The position numbers and the translations under genes were made by a program. The notes under the pieces were generated by a model. That model made no database searches. It was not told the origin of the DNA and was given only the letters and a program-made list of their open reading frames with translations. This document shows, piece after piece, positions 16,588 through 25,482 of a stretch of 64,000 nt of DNA; the stretch's first letter is position 1, and the number at the start of each line of letters is the position of its first letter. The stretch covers positions 1-64,000 of the forward strand of contig DAOUHB010000125.1 in NCBI GenBank assembly GCA_034428935.1, written 5' to 3'. The stretch is from JAAYZQ01 sp034428935 (GTDB lineage Bacteria > Chloroflexota > Anaerolineae > JAAYZQ01).

Positions 16588-19200
16588 ATGCGAATCCAAA
16601 AGATCGACTGGCACCCATTGCTGTGGCTGTCCCTCATCGCCTGCCTGCTCGTTGCGGGCTGCGCCAACGCGCCTTCTACACCTCCCCCCGACCCGCCGGC
16701 CCGGGCAGCCACGAGCGTCGTCGTGGCAAGCGAGCCAAGTGCGGCCGCTTCAGCCACGGCCCGGCCCACGGACACGCCAAGCGCCACACCCACGGCCACC
16801 GCAACGGCTACGGCCAGCCGGACGCCCCGCCCCTCGCCCACTGCCACCGCCACCTTGACCCCCACGCCGACGCCGACGCCCAGCCCCACCCTGCCGCCCA
16901 GCGCGCTGCTGGACGGCGCCCGCCGCAGCCTGGACAACGGCGACTATGAAGCAGCCATTGCCGGCTACCTGGCCCTGCTGGACGAGGGCGCGCCCGCCGA
17001 GCAAGAGCGCGCCGCCCGCTACGGCCTGGCCGAGACCTACCTCCTGGACCAGGACTATGCCTCCGCGGCGGCAGCCTGGGAAGAGTACCTGGCCCTCTAT
17101 TTCCAGGACGGGCCGGAGGACGGGCCCGAGGCCAAGGCCTACGGGCGGGCAGCCTTCATGGCCGCCCGGGCCTACCAGGCGCTGGAAGAGTGGGAAAAGG
17201 CCATCCTGCTCTATGAGGCGAGCCTGGAAGCCGACAAGACCCTGGCCGACCTGATCCACGAAAACGTCGGAGAATGTTACGCCGCCCTGGCGGCGCAGGC
17301 TCCCCTGCCCCGCCCGTCGCAGGAAAAGGCCATCGCCGCCTACCGGCAGGCAGCCTCAGCCACCGCAGACCGGAGCGTCCAGGTTTCGCTCCGGGAGCGC
17401 ATCGCCGACCTCTACCTGGCCATGGACGATCCGGCGGCCGCCGTTGCCGAGTACGACGCCATCCTGGCCGTGGCCCAGATCGAGAGCTATCGGGCCAAGA
17501 TCGAGTTCCTGGCCGGCAGAGCCCTGGCCGGCGCCGGCCAGGCGGAAGCGGCCGTCGAGCGCTACCGGCGGCCCGTCGACCGCTACCCCAACGCCGAGTA
17601 TGCGTACCTGGCCCTCATCGATCTGGTGAATGCCGGCGTCAAGGTGGACGAGTTCCAGCGTGGCCTGGTCGACTATTACGCGGGCGCCAGCTATCCCGAC
17701 GCCTACGGCGCGGCCATCCGCGCCTTTGACCGCTACCTGGCCGGCCCGGAAGCGCCCAGGGCCGACGAGGCGCTGTATCGCAAGGCCCTGGCCCAGAGAG
17801 CCGTGGAACAGCCGGCGGCGGCCATCGCCACCCTGGAGACCCTCATCGCCGATTACCCACAGAGCAAGTGGCTGGCCCAGGCCTGGCTGGAAAAGGGCGC
17901 CACCCTGGCCAACACGGGCGACACCGAAGGCGCCGTCAAGGTCTACCGCGACACGGCGGCATTTTTCCCCGCCACCGACACGGCACCCCAGGCCCTGTGG
18001 CGAGCGGCCAGGCTGCGCGAAGGACAGCGTTCCTTTGCCGCGGCGGCCAGCCTCTACGAAGAGCTGCAAAAGAGCTTCCCGGGCTACGACGACGCGGCCG
18101 AGGCCCTGTGGCGGGCGGCGCTGGCGCACTACCAGGCCGGTGCCAACGAGCGGGCCATCGCCGATGTGCGGGCGCTCCTGGAAGGGTATCCGGGCTCGGC
18201 TTTCCAGACCAAAAGCCTCTACTGGCTGGGCAAGCTGCTGCCCGGTGACGAGGGCCAGGCCGTCTGGAACCAACTCCAGAAGACCTATCCCCGCGAATAC
18301 TATGCCCTGCGCGTGGCCCAGGTGCGGGCCGGCCTGCCACTGACGGCGGCGCGCCTCATCACGGGCACAGTGGAGCCACCCGCCTGGGACCCCGCTGCCG
18401 CCGAGGCCGAGATCCTGCCCTGGCTGCGCGGCTGGACCAGCGTGCCCACGGATACGCGGCTCATCTCGCTGCCGGCGTCGCTGGCGCAGCGGGCCGACCT
18501 GCGGCGGGGAGAGGCGCTCCTGGGCGTCAACCTGCGGCGGGAGGCCCTGGGCGCCTTTGACGCGGCGCGGGCCGCCGCGTGGGATCAGCCGCTGCCCCTG
18601 GCCCACCTGGCCTTCTATTTCCACGATCAGGGGTTCTACGGCCTGGCGGCGCGGGCCGCCACACGCCTGGCCGGCCTCTCGCCCGACAGGAGCATCCACG
18701 CGGCGCCCCTGGCCCTCCAGCGCCTGTCCTATCCGCTGCCCTACGCCAACCTCCTCTCGGCCCGGGCCCAGGAGGCGGGCCTGGACCCGCTGTTGCTGGC
18801 AGCCCTCGTCCGCCAGGAAAGCCTGTTCGAGAAGGTGGCCGAGTCGTACGCCGGCGCCCGCGGGCTGGGACAGGTCATGCCGGCCACCGGCGAGGGCATC
18901 GCCGGCAACCTGGGAATGACGGATTTTGTCCTGGACGACCTGTACCGGCCAACCGTCAGCATACGCTTTGCGGCCTTTTACCTGCAGGTGCAGATGAAGC
19001 GCTTTGACAACCAGATCCTCGTCGCCCTGGCCGCCTACAACGGGGGGCCGGGCAACACCATGCGCTGGATCGAGATGGGCGGCGACGACCTCGACCTGTT
19101 CGTCGAAGTCATTACCGCCAGCCAGTCGCGGATCTATTTGCAGAGGGTCTACGAGCAGTATCTGATCTACGAACGGATTTACCGCGAGGAACCCGAGTAA
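16588..19200 (+). CDS. Lipoprotein lytic transglycosylase with TPR-like repeats
   Basis: About 870 residues. The N-terminus is a lipoprotein signal: charged start, hydrophobic core, lipobox LVAGC with the modified Cys near residue 23. A Thr/Pro/Ala-rich linker follows to residue ~105, then many TPR-like helical repeats to ~residue 690, then a C-terminal SLT domain with the catalytic Glu in VRQESLFEK, and GLGQVMPATG and ALAAYNGGPGN. It resembles Slt70 and should cleave peptidoglycan glycan strands outside the membrane. The ATG at 16588 is chosen because the promoter places transcription start there; an upstream ATG at 16579 lies inside the -10 box. Confidence 0.9.
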   Translation: MRIQKIDWHPLLWLSLIACLLVAGCANAPSTPPPDPPARAATSVVVASEPSAAASATARPTDTPSATPTATATATASRTPRPSPTATATLTPTPTPTPSPTLPPSALLDGARRSLDNGDYEAAIAGYLALLDEGAPAEQERAARYGLAETYLLDQDYASAAAAWEEYLALYFQDGPEDGPEAKAYGRAAFMAARAYQALEEWEKAILLYEASLEADKTLADLIHENVGECYAALAAQAPLPRPSQEKAIAAYRQAASATADRSVQVSLRERIADLYLAMDDPAAAVAEYDAILAVAQIESYRAKIEFLAGRALAGAGQAEAAVERYRRPVDRYPNAEYAYLALIDLVNAGVKVDEFQRGLVDYYAGASYPDAYGAAIRAFDRYLAGPEAPRADEALYRKALAQRAVEQPAAAIATLETLIADYPQSKWLAQAWLEKGATLANTGDTEGAVKVYRDTAAFFPATDTAPQALWRAARLREGQRSFAAAASLYEELQKSFPGYDDAAEALWRAALAHYQAGANERAIADVRALLEGYPGSAFQTKSLYWLGKLLPGDEGQAVWNQLQKTYPREYYALRVAQVRAGLPLTAARLITGTVEPPAWDPAAAEAEILPWLRGWTSVPTDTRLISLPASLAQRADLRRGEALLGVNLRREALGAFDAARAAAWDQPLPLAHLAFYFHDQGFYGLAARAATRLAGLSPDRSIHAAPLALQRLSYPLPYANLLSARAQEAGLDPLLLAALVRQESLFEKVAESYAGARGLGQVMPATGEGIAGNLGMTDFVLDDLYRPTVSIRFAAFYLQVQMKRFDNQILVALAAYNGGPGNTMRWIEMGGDDLDLFVEVITASQSRIYLQRVYEQYLIYERIYREEPE

Positions 19201-19260
19201 GCAGCAGGGCATAGCCACCGGCGGCATCTCGATACAACCTGGTGCAGGAGGAGTGAAGGA

Positions 19261-21540
19261 TTGCCGGCTCCAGACACCGCCCAGACCGCATTTCACCTGG
19301 TGTGCGCCGCTGCCGGCCTCGTGCTGCTCGGCATGGCGGCCAACGAATGGCGCTGTGTGCGGGCCGACGAGTACCGGCGCGTCGCCCTGGCTGCCGGAAT
19401 CTTGTTGCTCAGCCGCCTGGCCGTGCTCGCACTCCCCCGGGTGGGCTTTGCCGTCGTGCCCTGCCAGGAGTGGATCCTGGAGGGCCTGGGGCTGGCGACC
19501 TTTACCTGGGCATATCTCCACAAGGCCCTGGCCCGGCCGCGCCACGCAACCCTGCTCCTGGGCGGCAGCGTGGCCCTGGTGGCGGGTGTCGCAGGCGCCT
19601 GCCTCATCCTCGGCTCGTGGCGCGCCGAGACGGCGCCCGGCCCGTGGAGCGACACGGCCTGGCCGGCAACCCTCTTCCTGCTCCACGGCGTCGCCCTGGG
19701 GCTGTGGCTGCGCAGGCGCCCGATCTTTTCCTGGCTGCTGGGGATGGCCTTCCTGGTCTCGGCGCTGGGCCTCGTGGCGGGGCTCCTGGGGGTTCCGGGC
19801 CTGGTCGCCTATGGCTACCTGGCCTCTCTGCCCCTCTTTGTCGTCGAGACCTACCGCGCAATCCTGGCCGATCTGAGATCGTTTGGCGACGAGCTGCGGA
19901 CCGTCGCCGAGGGCACCTTGCAGCAAACCCAGGACATGGCCTTTCTGCTGGAGGTGGGCCAGGCGGTCACGGCCTCGCTCGATCTGCCCGTCGTCCTGGA
20001 GCGGGTGTCGGAGGCGGTGGCCCGCGCCGTGAACGCCGACTGGGCGTACATCCTCCTCCTGGCAAATCGGGACCCCGAAGAGCTGTACGTCGCCGCCCAC
20101 TATGGCTGGTGGGGCAGGCGCATGGCCCACGAGAGCAGGCCCCGACGCCAGGCCCTCGTCCGCCTGCCCGAGTTCCCGCTGCTGCGCCACGCCATCCTGC
20201 GGCGCCGCCAGGTGCTGGCCAACCAGCCGGAAGAATACGAGCAGTTCTCTCGTCTCCACGAAGCGCTGGCACATCCCCAGGCCGGGCCGGCCCTGGTGCA
20301 GCCGATTTATGTCCAGGAGAAGCCCCTGGGCGCTTTGGTCCTGGGCAAGGTGGGCCAGCAGGGCACCTTTGGCGAGGCCGACGCCAGGCTGTGCCAGGCG
20401 CTGGTGAACCAGGTGGCCACGTCCATCGACAACGCCCGGCTCTACCAGAGCGTCGACGAGCAGGCCCGGCACCTGGCCGAGCTGCTGCGCGTCCGAGACC
20501 AGGAGGCTACCCAGCGGCAGGCCATCCTGGAGTCCATTGCCGACGGCGTGGTGGTGGCCAGCGAGGCCGAGGAGGTCGTCCTGGCCAACGCCGCGGCCGA
20601 ACGCATCCTGGGCATGCCCCGCGAGAAGCTCATCGGGCAGGCCATCAGGCGGCTGTACGCCGCGCTGCTGCGCAGCGCCAGGAGCAAGGGGAGCGACGCG
20701 CCCGTGTTCAAGTGGGGAGACAGGGAGGTGATGGGCAGCATGGCGCCCGTCCGCATGCCCGATGGCACATTGCTGGGCTACGTGGCCGTCTTTCGCGACG
20801 TGACCCGCGAACAGCAGGCCGAGAGGGCCAAGAGCAGCTTTATCGCCACCGTCTCCCACGAGCTGCGCACGCCCCTGACCTCCATCAAGGGCTACGCGGA
20901 ACTCATGGCCGCCGGGGCCGTGGGCGCCATCTCGCCCCAGCAGGCCAGGTTCCTGGAGATCGTGGGACACAACACGGAGCGCATGGTGAGCCTGATCAAC
21001 AACCTCATTGCCGTCTCTGAAATGGAGCGGGGCACCATCACGGTGCAAGCCCGGCCCGTCGACATCAAGGGCGTCGTCGAGGATGCCGTGCGCAGCCGCC
21101 AGCCCCAGGCCGGCGAAAAGCAGCTCAGCCTGGTGTCTAGCGTGCCGCCCGGCCTCGCCCCTGCCAGGGGCGATCCGCAGCACATCCGCCAGATCCTGGA
21201 CAACCTGCTGGACAACGCCCTGCGCTACACCCCCTGCCAGGGGCGCGTGACCGTCTGGGCGGCGGAGGCAAGCCTCGAAAGCGACAGTGCCGAGCCCCAG
21301 TCCTACGTCGTGGTCAGCGTGCGCGACACCGGCGTGGGCATCGCCCCCGAAGACCAGGAAAAGATCTTTGAGAGGTTCTACCGGGCCGAGAACGCCCTAT
21401 CGGTGGAGGCCGGGGGCACGGGCATGGGCCTGGCCATTGCCCGCAGCCTGGTCGAGGCCCACGGGGGCCGCATCTGGGTGGAAAGCGAGGTGGGCGTGGG
21501 CAGCACCTTTAGCTTTACCATCCCCGCGGCCAGGCCGTGA
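19261..21540 (+). CDS. Membrane sensor histidine kinase with GAF and PAS domains
   Basis: A 759-residue hybrid-free sensor kinase. Seven or so hydrophobic segments fill residues 8-205, a GAF domain ~215-400, a PAS domain ~415-530, then HisKA with the phospho-accepting His near residue 533 (TVSHELRTPLTS), and an HATPase domain with N-box DNLLDNALRYTP, G1 DTGVGIAP and G2 GTGMGLAIA. The start is a TTG at 19261, seven bases after GGAGGAG; no better in-frame start exists. No response regulator is adjacent. A roadblock protein with its own promoter follows, which could be a signalling partner. The input signal is unknown. Confidence 0.92.
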   Translation: MPAPDTAQTAFHLVCAAAGLVLLGMAANEWRCVRADEYRRVALAAGILLLSRLAVLALPRVGFAVVPCQEWILEGLGLATFTWAYLHKALARPRHATLLLGGSVALVAGVAGACLILGSWRAETAPGPWSDTAWPATLFLLHGVALGLWLRRRPIFSWLLGMAFLVSALGLVAGLLGVPGLVAYGYLASLPLFVVETYRAILADLRSFGDELRTVAEGTLQQTQDMAFLLEVGQAVTASLDLPVVLERVSEAVARAVNADWAYILLLANRDPEELYVAAHYGWWGRRMAHESRPRRQALVRLPEFPLLRHAILRRRQVLANQPEEYEQFSRLHEALAHPQAGPALVQPIYVQEKPLGALVLGKVGQQGTFGEADARLCQALVNQVATSIDNARLYQSVDEQARHLAELLRVRDQEATQRQAILESIADGVVVASEAEEVVLANAAAERILGMPREKLIGQAIRRLYAALLRSARSKGSDAPVFKWGDREVMGSMAPVRMPDGTLLGYVAVFRDVTREQQAERAKSSFIATVSHELRTPLTSIKGYAELMAAGAVGAISPQQARFLEIVGHNTERMVSLINNLIAVSEMERGTITVQARPVDIKGVVEDAVRSRQPQAGEKQLSLVSSVPPGLAPARGDPQHIRQILDNLLDNALRYTPCQGRVTVWAAEASLESDSAEPQSYVVVSVRDTGVGIAPEDQEKIFERFYRAENALSVEAGGTGMGLAIARSLVEAHGGRIWVESEVGVGSTFSFTIPAARP

Positions 21541-21565
21541 CCTCGCCCGTTCGGGCCTGCCGTCG

Positions 21566-21594
21566 TTGACATCCCGGGCGTTATGTGATATTAT
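21566..21594 (+). promoter_or_regulatory. Promoter of the roadblock gene
   Basis: TTGACA (21566-21571), 17-base spacer, TATTAT (21589-21594). Predicted start near 21601, giving a leader of about 40 bases with AAAGGAG before the ATG at 21643. Confidence 0.8.
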
Positions 21595-21642
21595 GCAAAC
21601 GCTTCAATGGGGAGCAAGGCTCAGAAAGGAGACAGGAAAACA

Positions 21643-22011
21643 ATGAGATCGCGCACCGAACAGATGATCGCTCGCTTGCGAGACCTGCGTGTAAGCACCC
21701 CTGACATCGAAGCTTCAGCCGTCGTGAGCGTCGACGGGCTGATCATCGCTTCGGACCTTCCGGCTGACGTGGAAGAAGATCGTGTGTCGGCCATGAGCGC
21801 CGCGATGCTGAGCCTTGGCGAGCGTATTGCCGGCGAGCTGGGCCGGGGCATGCTCGACCAGGTCTACATCCGGGGCAGCAACGGCTACGTCATCCTCATG
21901 TCGGTTGGCGAGGAGGCGGTCCTGACTTCCCTGGCACGCCAGGAGGCCAAATTGGGGCTGGTCTTTTTGGACATGCGCCGGGCAACGGCGGACCTTGCCC
22001 GGTTGGTATAG
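21643..22011 (+). CDS. Roadblock/LC7-domain protein
   Basis: A 122-residue single-domain protein with the roadblock pattern: an early SAVVSVDGLIIASDLP strand-turn-strand, a central helix (AAMLSLGERIAGEL), and the late VILMSVGEEAVLTSLA strands. MglB and related bacterial roadblock proteins are GTPase-activating partners of small Ras-like GTPases. No GTPase gene is beside it, so its partner is unknown; the preceding sensor kinase is a possible functional neighbour. The start at 21643 is set by AAAGGAG; an in-frame ATG at 21607 lies nearly at the predicted transcript start. A terminator follows. Confidence 0.85.
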   Translation: MRSRTEQMIARLRDLRVSTPDIEASAVVSVDGLIIASDLPADVEEDRVSAMSAAMLSLGERIAGELGRGMLDQVYIRGSNGYVILMSVGEEAVLTSLARQEAKLGLVFLDMRRATADLARLV

Positions 22012-22093
22012 GTGCTTGCGGCTTTCAGGGAGTTCAGCGCGGCCCAGGAAAGCCCGGCCCGAACCGTTATCGTCCAAATCAAGAGCTGAATCC

Positions 22094-22125
22094 AGAGGGT
22101 CGTCATTTTGGCGACTCTTTTTTTT
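22094..22125 (+). terminator. Terminator or attenuator between the roadblock gene and pyrG
   Basis: AGAGGGTCG pairs with CGACTCT across a short loop, with one bulge, and is followed by eight T residues. It most simply ends the roadblock transcript. Because it lies about 40 bases before pyrG with no obvious pyrG promoter after it, attenuation of pyrG is also possible. Confidence 0.75.
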
Positions 22126-22165
22126 GTGAAAGCCGTCAGGCAGAATCTAGCAGGGAGTGAAATCG

Positions 22166-23851
22166 GTGACAACCAAGTACATCTTTTGCACGGGGGGCGT
22201 GGTCTCGTCCGTGGGCAAGGGCGTGACGGCGGCATCCGTGGGACGCATCCTGAGGAGCCGCGGCGTGAAGGTCTCTATCCAGAAGCTGGATCCCTACCTG
22301 AACGTCGATCCAGGAACCATGTCCCCCTATCAGCACGGCGAAGTGTTTGTCCTGGACGACGGATCCGAGACGGATCTGGACCTGGGGCACTACGAGCGGT
22401 TCATCGACGAGAACCTGGGGCAAGCGAGCAACGTCACGTCGGGCCAGGTATACGCCGAGGTCATTGCCAAGGAGCGCCGGGGCGACTACCTGGGCGGCAC
22501 CATCCAGGTCATCCCCCAGGTGACCAACGAGATGAAGCGGCGCATCGGCCTGGTTGGCCGCAAGAGCGGCGCCGAGGTCGTCATCGTCGAAGTCGGCGGC
22601 ACGGTGGGCGACATCGAGGGCCTGCCCTTCCTGGAAGCCATCCGCCAGATGCGGGTGGACGTGGGCCGCGAGAACACGGTTTACATACACGTCACGCTCC
22701 TGCCCTACATCTCGTCCACGGGCGAGATCAAGACCAAGCCCACGCAGCACAGCGTCCGCGAACTGCGGGGCATCGGCATCCAGCCCGACATCATCGTGGC
22801 GCGCTCTGACTACCCGGTGGACGAAAGCGTGCGGGCCAAGATCGCCCTCTTTTGCGACGTGGAGAAGCGAGCCGTCATCTCGCTGGTGACCACGCCCATC
22901 ATCTACGAGGTACCCCTCATCCTGGAGGAGGCCAGCCTGGGCGACTACCTGGTGGAGCGCCTGGGGCTCAACGCCCACCCGCCCCAGTTGGATAGCTGGC
23001 GCGCCGTGGTCGAAGACATTCGCCGGCCCAAGCCCCCGGTGCGCGTGGGGCTGGTGGGCAAGTACGTGGAGCTGCACGACGCCTACCTCAGCGTCCGCGA
23101 GGCCCTGCACCACGCCGGCCTGCCCCACGGGGCGTCGGTCGAGATCGAATGGATCGACTCGGAGACGCTGGAAAGGCACGGCGGCGAGAGCCTGGAGGGC
23201 CTCGACGGCATCGTCGTGCCCGGGGGCTTTGGCTACCGGGGCATCGAGGGCAAGATCGTGGCGGCGCGCTTTGCCCGCGAGAACCGCGTTCCCTACCTGG
23301 GCCTCTGCCTGGGCATGCAGGTCATGGTCATCGAGCTGGCGCGCCACGCCGTGGGCAGCGAGGAGCCCAACTCTACCGAGTTTGACATCAAGACGGCCTA
23401 CCCCGTCATCGATCTCATGGCCGATCAGCGCGACATTTCCGAGATGGGCGGCACCATGCGCCTGGGGCTCTATCCCTGCCAGCTCATGCCCGGCACCAGG
23501 GCCGCGGCCGCGTACGAGGGGTTCGTGCAGCCAGACGCCGCGGGCCGGATGATCATCCAGGAGCGGCACCGGCACCGCTGGGAGGTCAACAACGCCTACC
23601 GCGACCTCCTCACCAGGGCAGGCATGGTCTTTTCCGGGATGTCGCCCGACGGCCGCCTGGTCGAGATCGGCGAGCTGGCCGATCATCCCTTCATGGTCGG
23701 CTCCCAGTTTCACCCGGAATTCAAGTCGCGACCCACCCGGCCGCACCCGATGTTCCAGGCCTTTGTTCGAGCGACGCTGGACTACCAGGCCTCGAGGCGT
23801 GCGGTGCCCGAGGTCGTGACGGCAGAGGTGAATGCTTCTGACGAAACGTGA
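22166..23851 (+). CDS. pyrG: CTP synthase
   Basis: About 561 residues. The N-terminal synthetase domain begins TTKYIFCTGGVVSSVGKG and contains KLDPYLNVDPGTMSP; the C-terminal glutamine amidotransferase domain has the nucleophile in GLCLGMQ and the His/Glu pair in SQFHPEFKSRP. It makes CTP from UTP, ATP and glutamine. The GTG at 22166 is preferred because AGGGAG lies eight bases upstream; a GTG at 22157 overlaps that site. A tRNA-Thr gene follows. Confidence 0.97.
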   Translation: MTTKYIFCTGGVVSSVGKGVTAASVGRILRSRGVKVSIQKLDPYLNVDPGTMSPYQHGEVFVLDDGSETDLDLGHYERFIDENLGQASNVTSGQVYAEVIAKERRGDYLGGTIQVIPQVTNEMKRRIGLVGRKSGAEVVIVEVGGTVGDIEGLPFLEAIRQMRVDVGRENTVYIHVTLLPYISSTGEIKTKPTQHSVRELRGIGIQPDIIVARSDYPVDESVRAKIALFCDVEKRAVISLVTTPIIYEVPLILEEASLGDYLVERLGLNAHPPQLDSWRAVVEDIRRPKPPVRVGLVGKYVELHDAYLSVREALHHAGLPHGASVEIEWIDSETLERHGGESLEGLDGIVVPGGFGYRGIEGKIVAARFARENRVPYLGLCLGMQVMVIELARHAVGSEEPNSTEFDIKTAYPVIDLMADQRDISEMGGTMRLGLYPCQLMPGTRAAAAYEGFVQPDAAGRMIIQERHRHRWEVNNAYRDLLTRAGMVFSGMSPDGRLVEIGELADHPFMVGSQFHPEFKSRPTRPHPMFQAFVRATLDYQASRRAVPEVVTAEVNASDET

Positions 23852-23852
23852 T

Positions 23853-23881
23853 TTGCGATTTGAAGGGAAGCCTGGTATAAT
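23853..23881 (+). promoter_or_regulatory. Promoter of tRNA-Thr
   Basis: TTGCGA (23853-23858), 17-base spacer, perfect TATAAT (23876-23881). Predicted start near 23888, about 25 bases before the tRNA. Confidence 0.75.
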
Positions 23882-23912
23882 GGCCCACGCTAGCAGGCCT
23901 GGTTCGGTTTGC

Positions 23913-23985
23913 GCCACCCTAGCTCAATCGGCAGAGCAGACGCTTCGTAAGCGCCAGGTTAAGGGTTCAAGTCCCTTGGGTGGCT
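23913..23985 (+). tRNA. tRNA-Thr (anticodon CGT)
   Basis: A complete 73-base cloverleaf: acceptor GCCACCC/GGGTGGC, D arm GCTC/GAGC, anticodon loop TTCGTAA giving CGT (reads ACG), and T arm AAGGG/CCCTT around TTCAAGT. The anticodon stem has one A-C mismatch at its second pair. CCA is not encoded. Confidence 0.96.
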
Positions 23986-23994
23986 TGTGGCAAC

Positions 23995-24025
23995 AGGCCC
24001 CAACAGGTTCGAGTTGGGGCCTTTT
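23995..24025 (+). terminator. Terminator after tRNA-Thr
   Basis: A perfect 10-base-pair stem AGGCCCCAAC / GTTGGGGCCT around an eight-base loop, followed by a short T run. Confidence 0.9.
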
Positions 24026-24066
24026 GTATAGCGCACCGAGCCTCTAGAGCATGGACAGGCGTCAGG

Positions 24067-25482
24067 ATGGCTGAAGAGAGACCGCCCGTAGAGATGTCGC
24101 AGCCCGAGCCCTTGAGCGTGCTATGGCGCGTGCTCTCTGCCCCACAGACCCTGCTGGTCCTCATGGGCCTCCTCGCCTTGACCCTGGTCCTGGGTACCTG
24201 GATTCCGCAGATCCCTCCAGAGGAGTCGAGCGATCCCCAGGCCTGGCTGGCAGCACAGCCAGGCCTTTTTGGACAGTTGAGTTCGGTGGTGCGCACCCTG
24301 GGCCTGTACGACCTGTACCGCACCTTCTGGTTCCGCCTGTTGCTGGTCCTCAGCGGGCTGGCCATTTTTGTGCGGGCCGTGGACGCGGCCGAGCTGGCCT
24401 TGCAAGCTACGGGCCGGCGGGGCCGCGCGTCGGCCATGCCGCCGCCGTGGCAGTCGAGCCTGCCGCCGCGGCAGGTGCCTGCGCCCCTTCCCCTCGCCGA
24501 GGTGCGCCCCCGCATCGAGGAGTGGCTGGCCGGGCAGCGCTACCGCCACGAGGAGGTCCAGGCGTCGTCCGAATCGCCGGCCGTGACGCTCATCGCCAGC
24601 CACCGGGCGCCGTCCCTCTGGCTGCGGCCCGTGGGCTATGCGGCCCTGCTGCTGGCCCTCGCGGGCCTCTTTGTGGCGGGCAGTTGGGGCTGGCAGGACG
24701 AATCGGTTCAGCTTCTCCCCGGCGAGGTCCGGTCCGCGGGCCACGGGACGTCCCTTGCCTATCGCCTGGACAGCTTTCGCCTGCGGATGGACCGTCACGG
24801 GCACCTGGCAGGCTACGAGAGCGAGATTACGTGGCTCGATGGCCAGGCCGAGATCGGGCGGGAGGCGGCCGGCATCGGGCGTCCGGCAAGGCAGTCTGGC
24901 CTGGCGCTGCACCAGGCAGGCTTTGTGCCCTCCGTCCAGCTCAGCGGCCAGACTGCCACCGGCCAACCGCTGCGCCTGGAGGGCAGCAGCGCCGAGATGG
25001 GCAGTGGCGACCGGGTACTCGTCCGCTTTGCTCTGCCCGACGATCAGCCCCTGGTATTTGTTCCGCTCCTCGACCGTTTCGTGGCCCTGACCTTCGAGCC
25101 AGAGTGCGATGGCGGCCGCCCCGCCGTCCACCTTGACCTCATCGACGCGGACGGCGAGAACCGCCAGCGCCTGGGCAGCCTGGGCAGCAGTGGCACGCTG
25201 CCCCTGGGCGATGGCCAGTTGAGCGTCGAGCTATCCTTCGTGCCCGTCCTGCGCCTGGAATCCAGGCCGGCCCTGGCCCTGTCCTTCGCGGGCGCCCTGG
25301 TGGCGCTGCTGGCCCTGGGCCTGGCCTGGGCGCTCCCCCCGCGCCTGGCGTGGCTGGGCCTGGCGCCGGCGGGCGAAGACGGCTCGGCGGTGGGGGTGAC
25401 GGCATTGCCCGGCGCCGGCCAGAGAGAGTGGCTGGCCGGGCTGGCCGGGGGTCTGGAGGAGGCCCTCCAGGATGGCGACTGA
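24067..25482 (+). CDS. ResB-like cytochrome c biogenesis protein
   Basis: A 471-residue ResB-family protein. Two early membrane helices (LLVLMGLLALTLVLGTW near residue 35; LLLVLSGLAIFVRAV near 95), a third after residue ~190 (YAALLLALAGLFVAG), a large extracytoplasmic domain, and a final helix near residue 405 match ResB topology. ResB works with ResC/CcsA in System II haem delivery to apocytochrome c. The next gene overlaps by 11 bases and is hydrophobic, consistent with the pair. Start at ATG 24067 has only a weak ribosome-binding site; the frame is open upstream through the tRNA terminator. Confidence 0.82.
   Translation: MAEERPPVEMSQPEPLSVLWRVLSAPQTLLVLMGLLALTLVLGTWIPQIPPEESSDPQAWLAAQPGLFGQLSSVVRTLGLYDLYRTFWFRLLLVLSGLAIFVRAVDAAELALQATGRRGRASAMPPPWQSSLPPRQVPAPLPLAEVRPRIEEWLAGQRYRHEEVQASSESPAVTLIASHRAPSLWLRPVGYAALLLALAGLFVAGSWGWQDESVQLLPGEVRSAGHGTSLAYRLDSFRLRMDRHGHLAGYESEITWLDGQAEIGREAAGIGRPARQSGLALHQAGFVPSVQLSGQTATGQPLRLEGSSAEMGSGDRVLVRFALPDDQPLVFVPLLDRFVALTFEPECDGGRPAVHLDLIDADGENRQRLGSLGSSGTLPLGDGQLSVELSFVPVLRLESRPALALSFAGALVALLALGLAWALPPRLAWLGLAPAGEDGSAVGVTALPGAGQREWLAGLAGGLEEALQDGD

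Noticed and set aside
17356..21183. A 1275-codon open frame on the minus strand
   Set aside because: It lies antisense to the transglycosylase and sensor kinase, which have clear domains and start signals. Its composition is the Gly/Ala/Arg/Gln/His-rich type produced opposite high-GC genes.
22094..22125. pyrG attenuation by reiterative transcription as in Bacillus
   Set aside because: That mechanism needs a GGGC transcript start. No promoter with such a start was found, so the hairpin is more simply the terminator of the roadblock gene.
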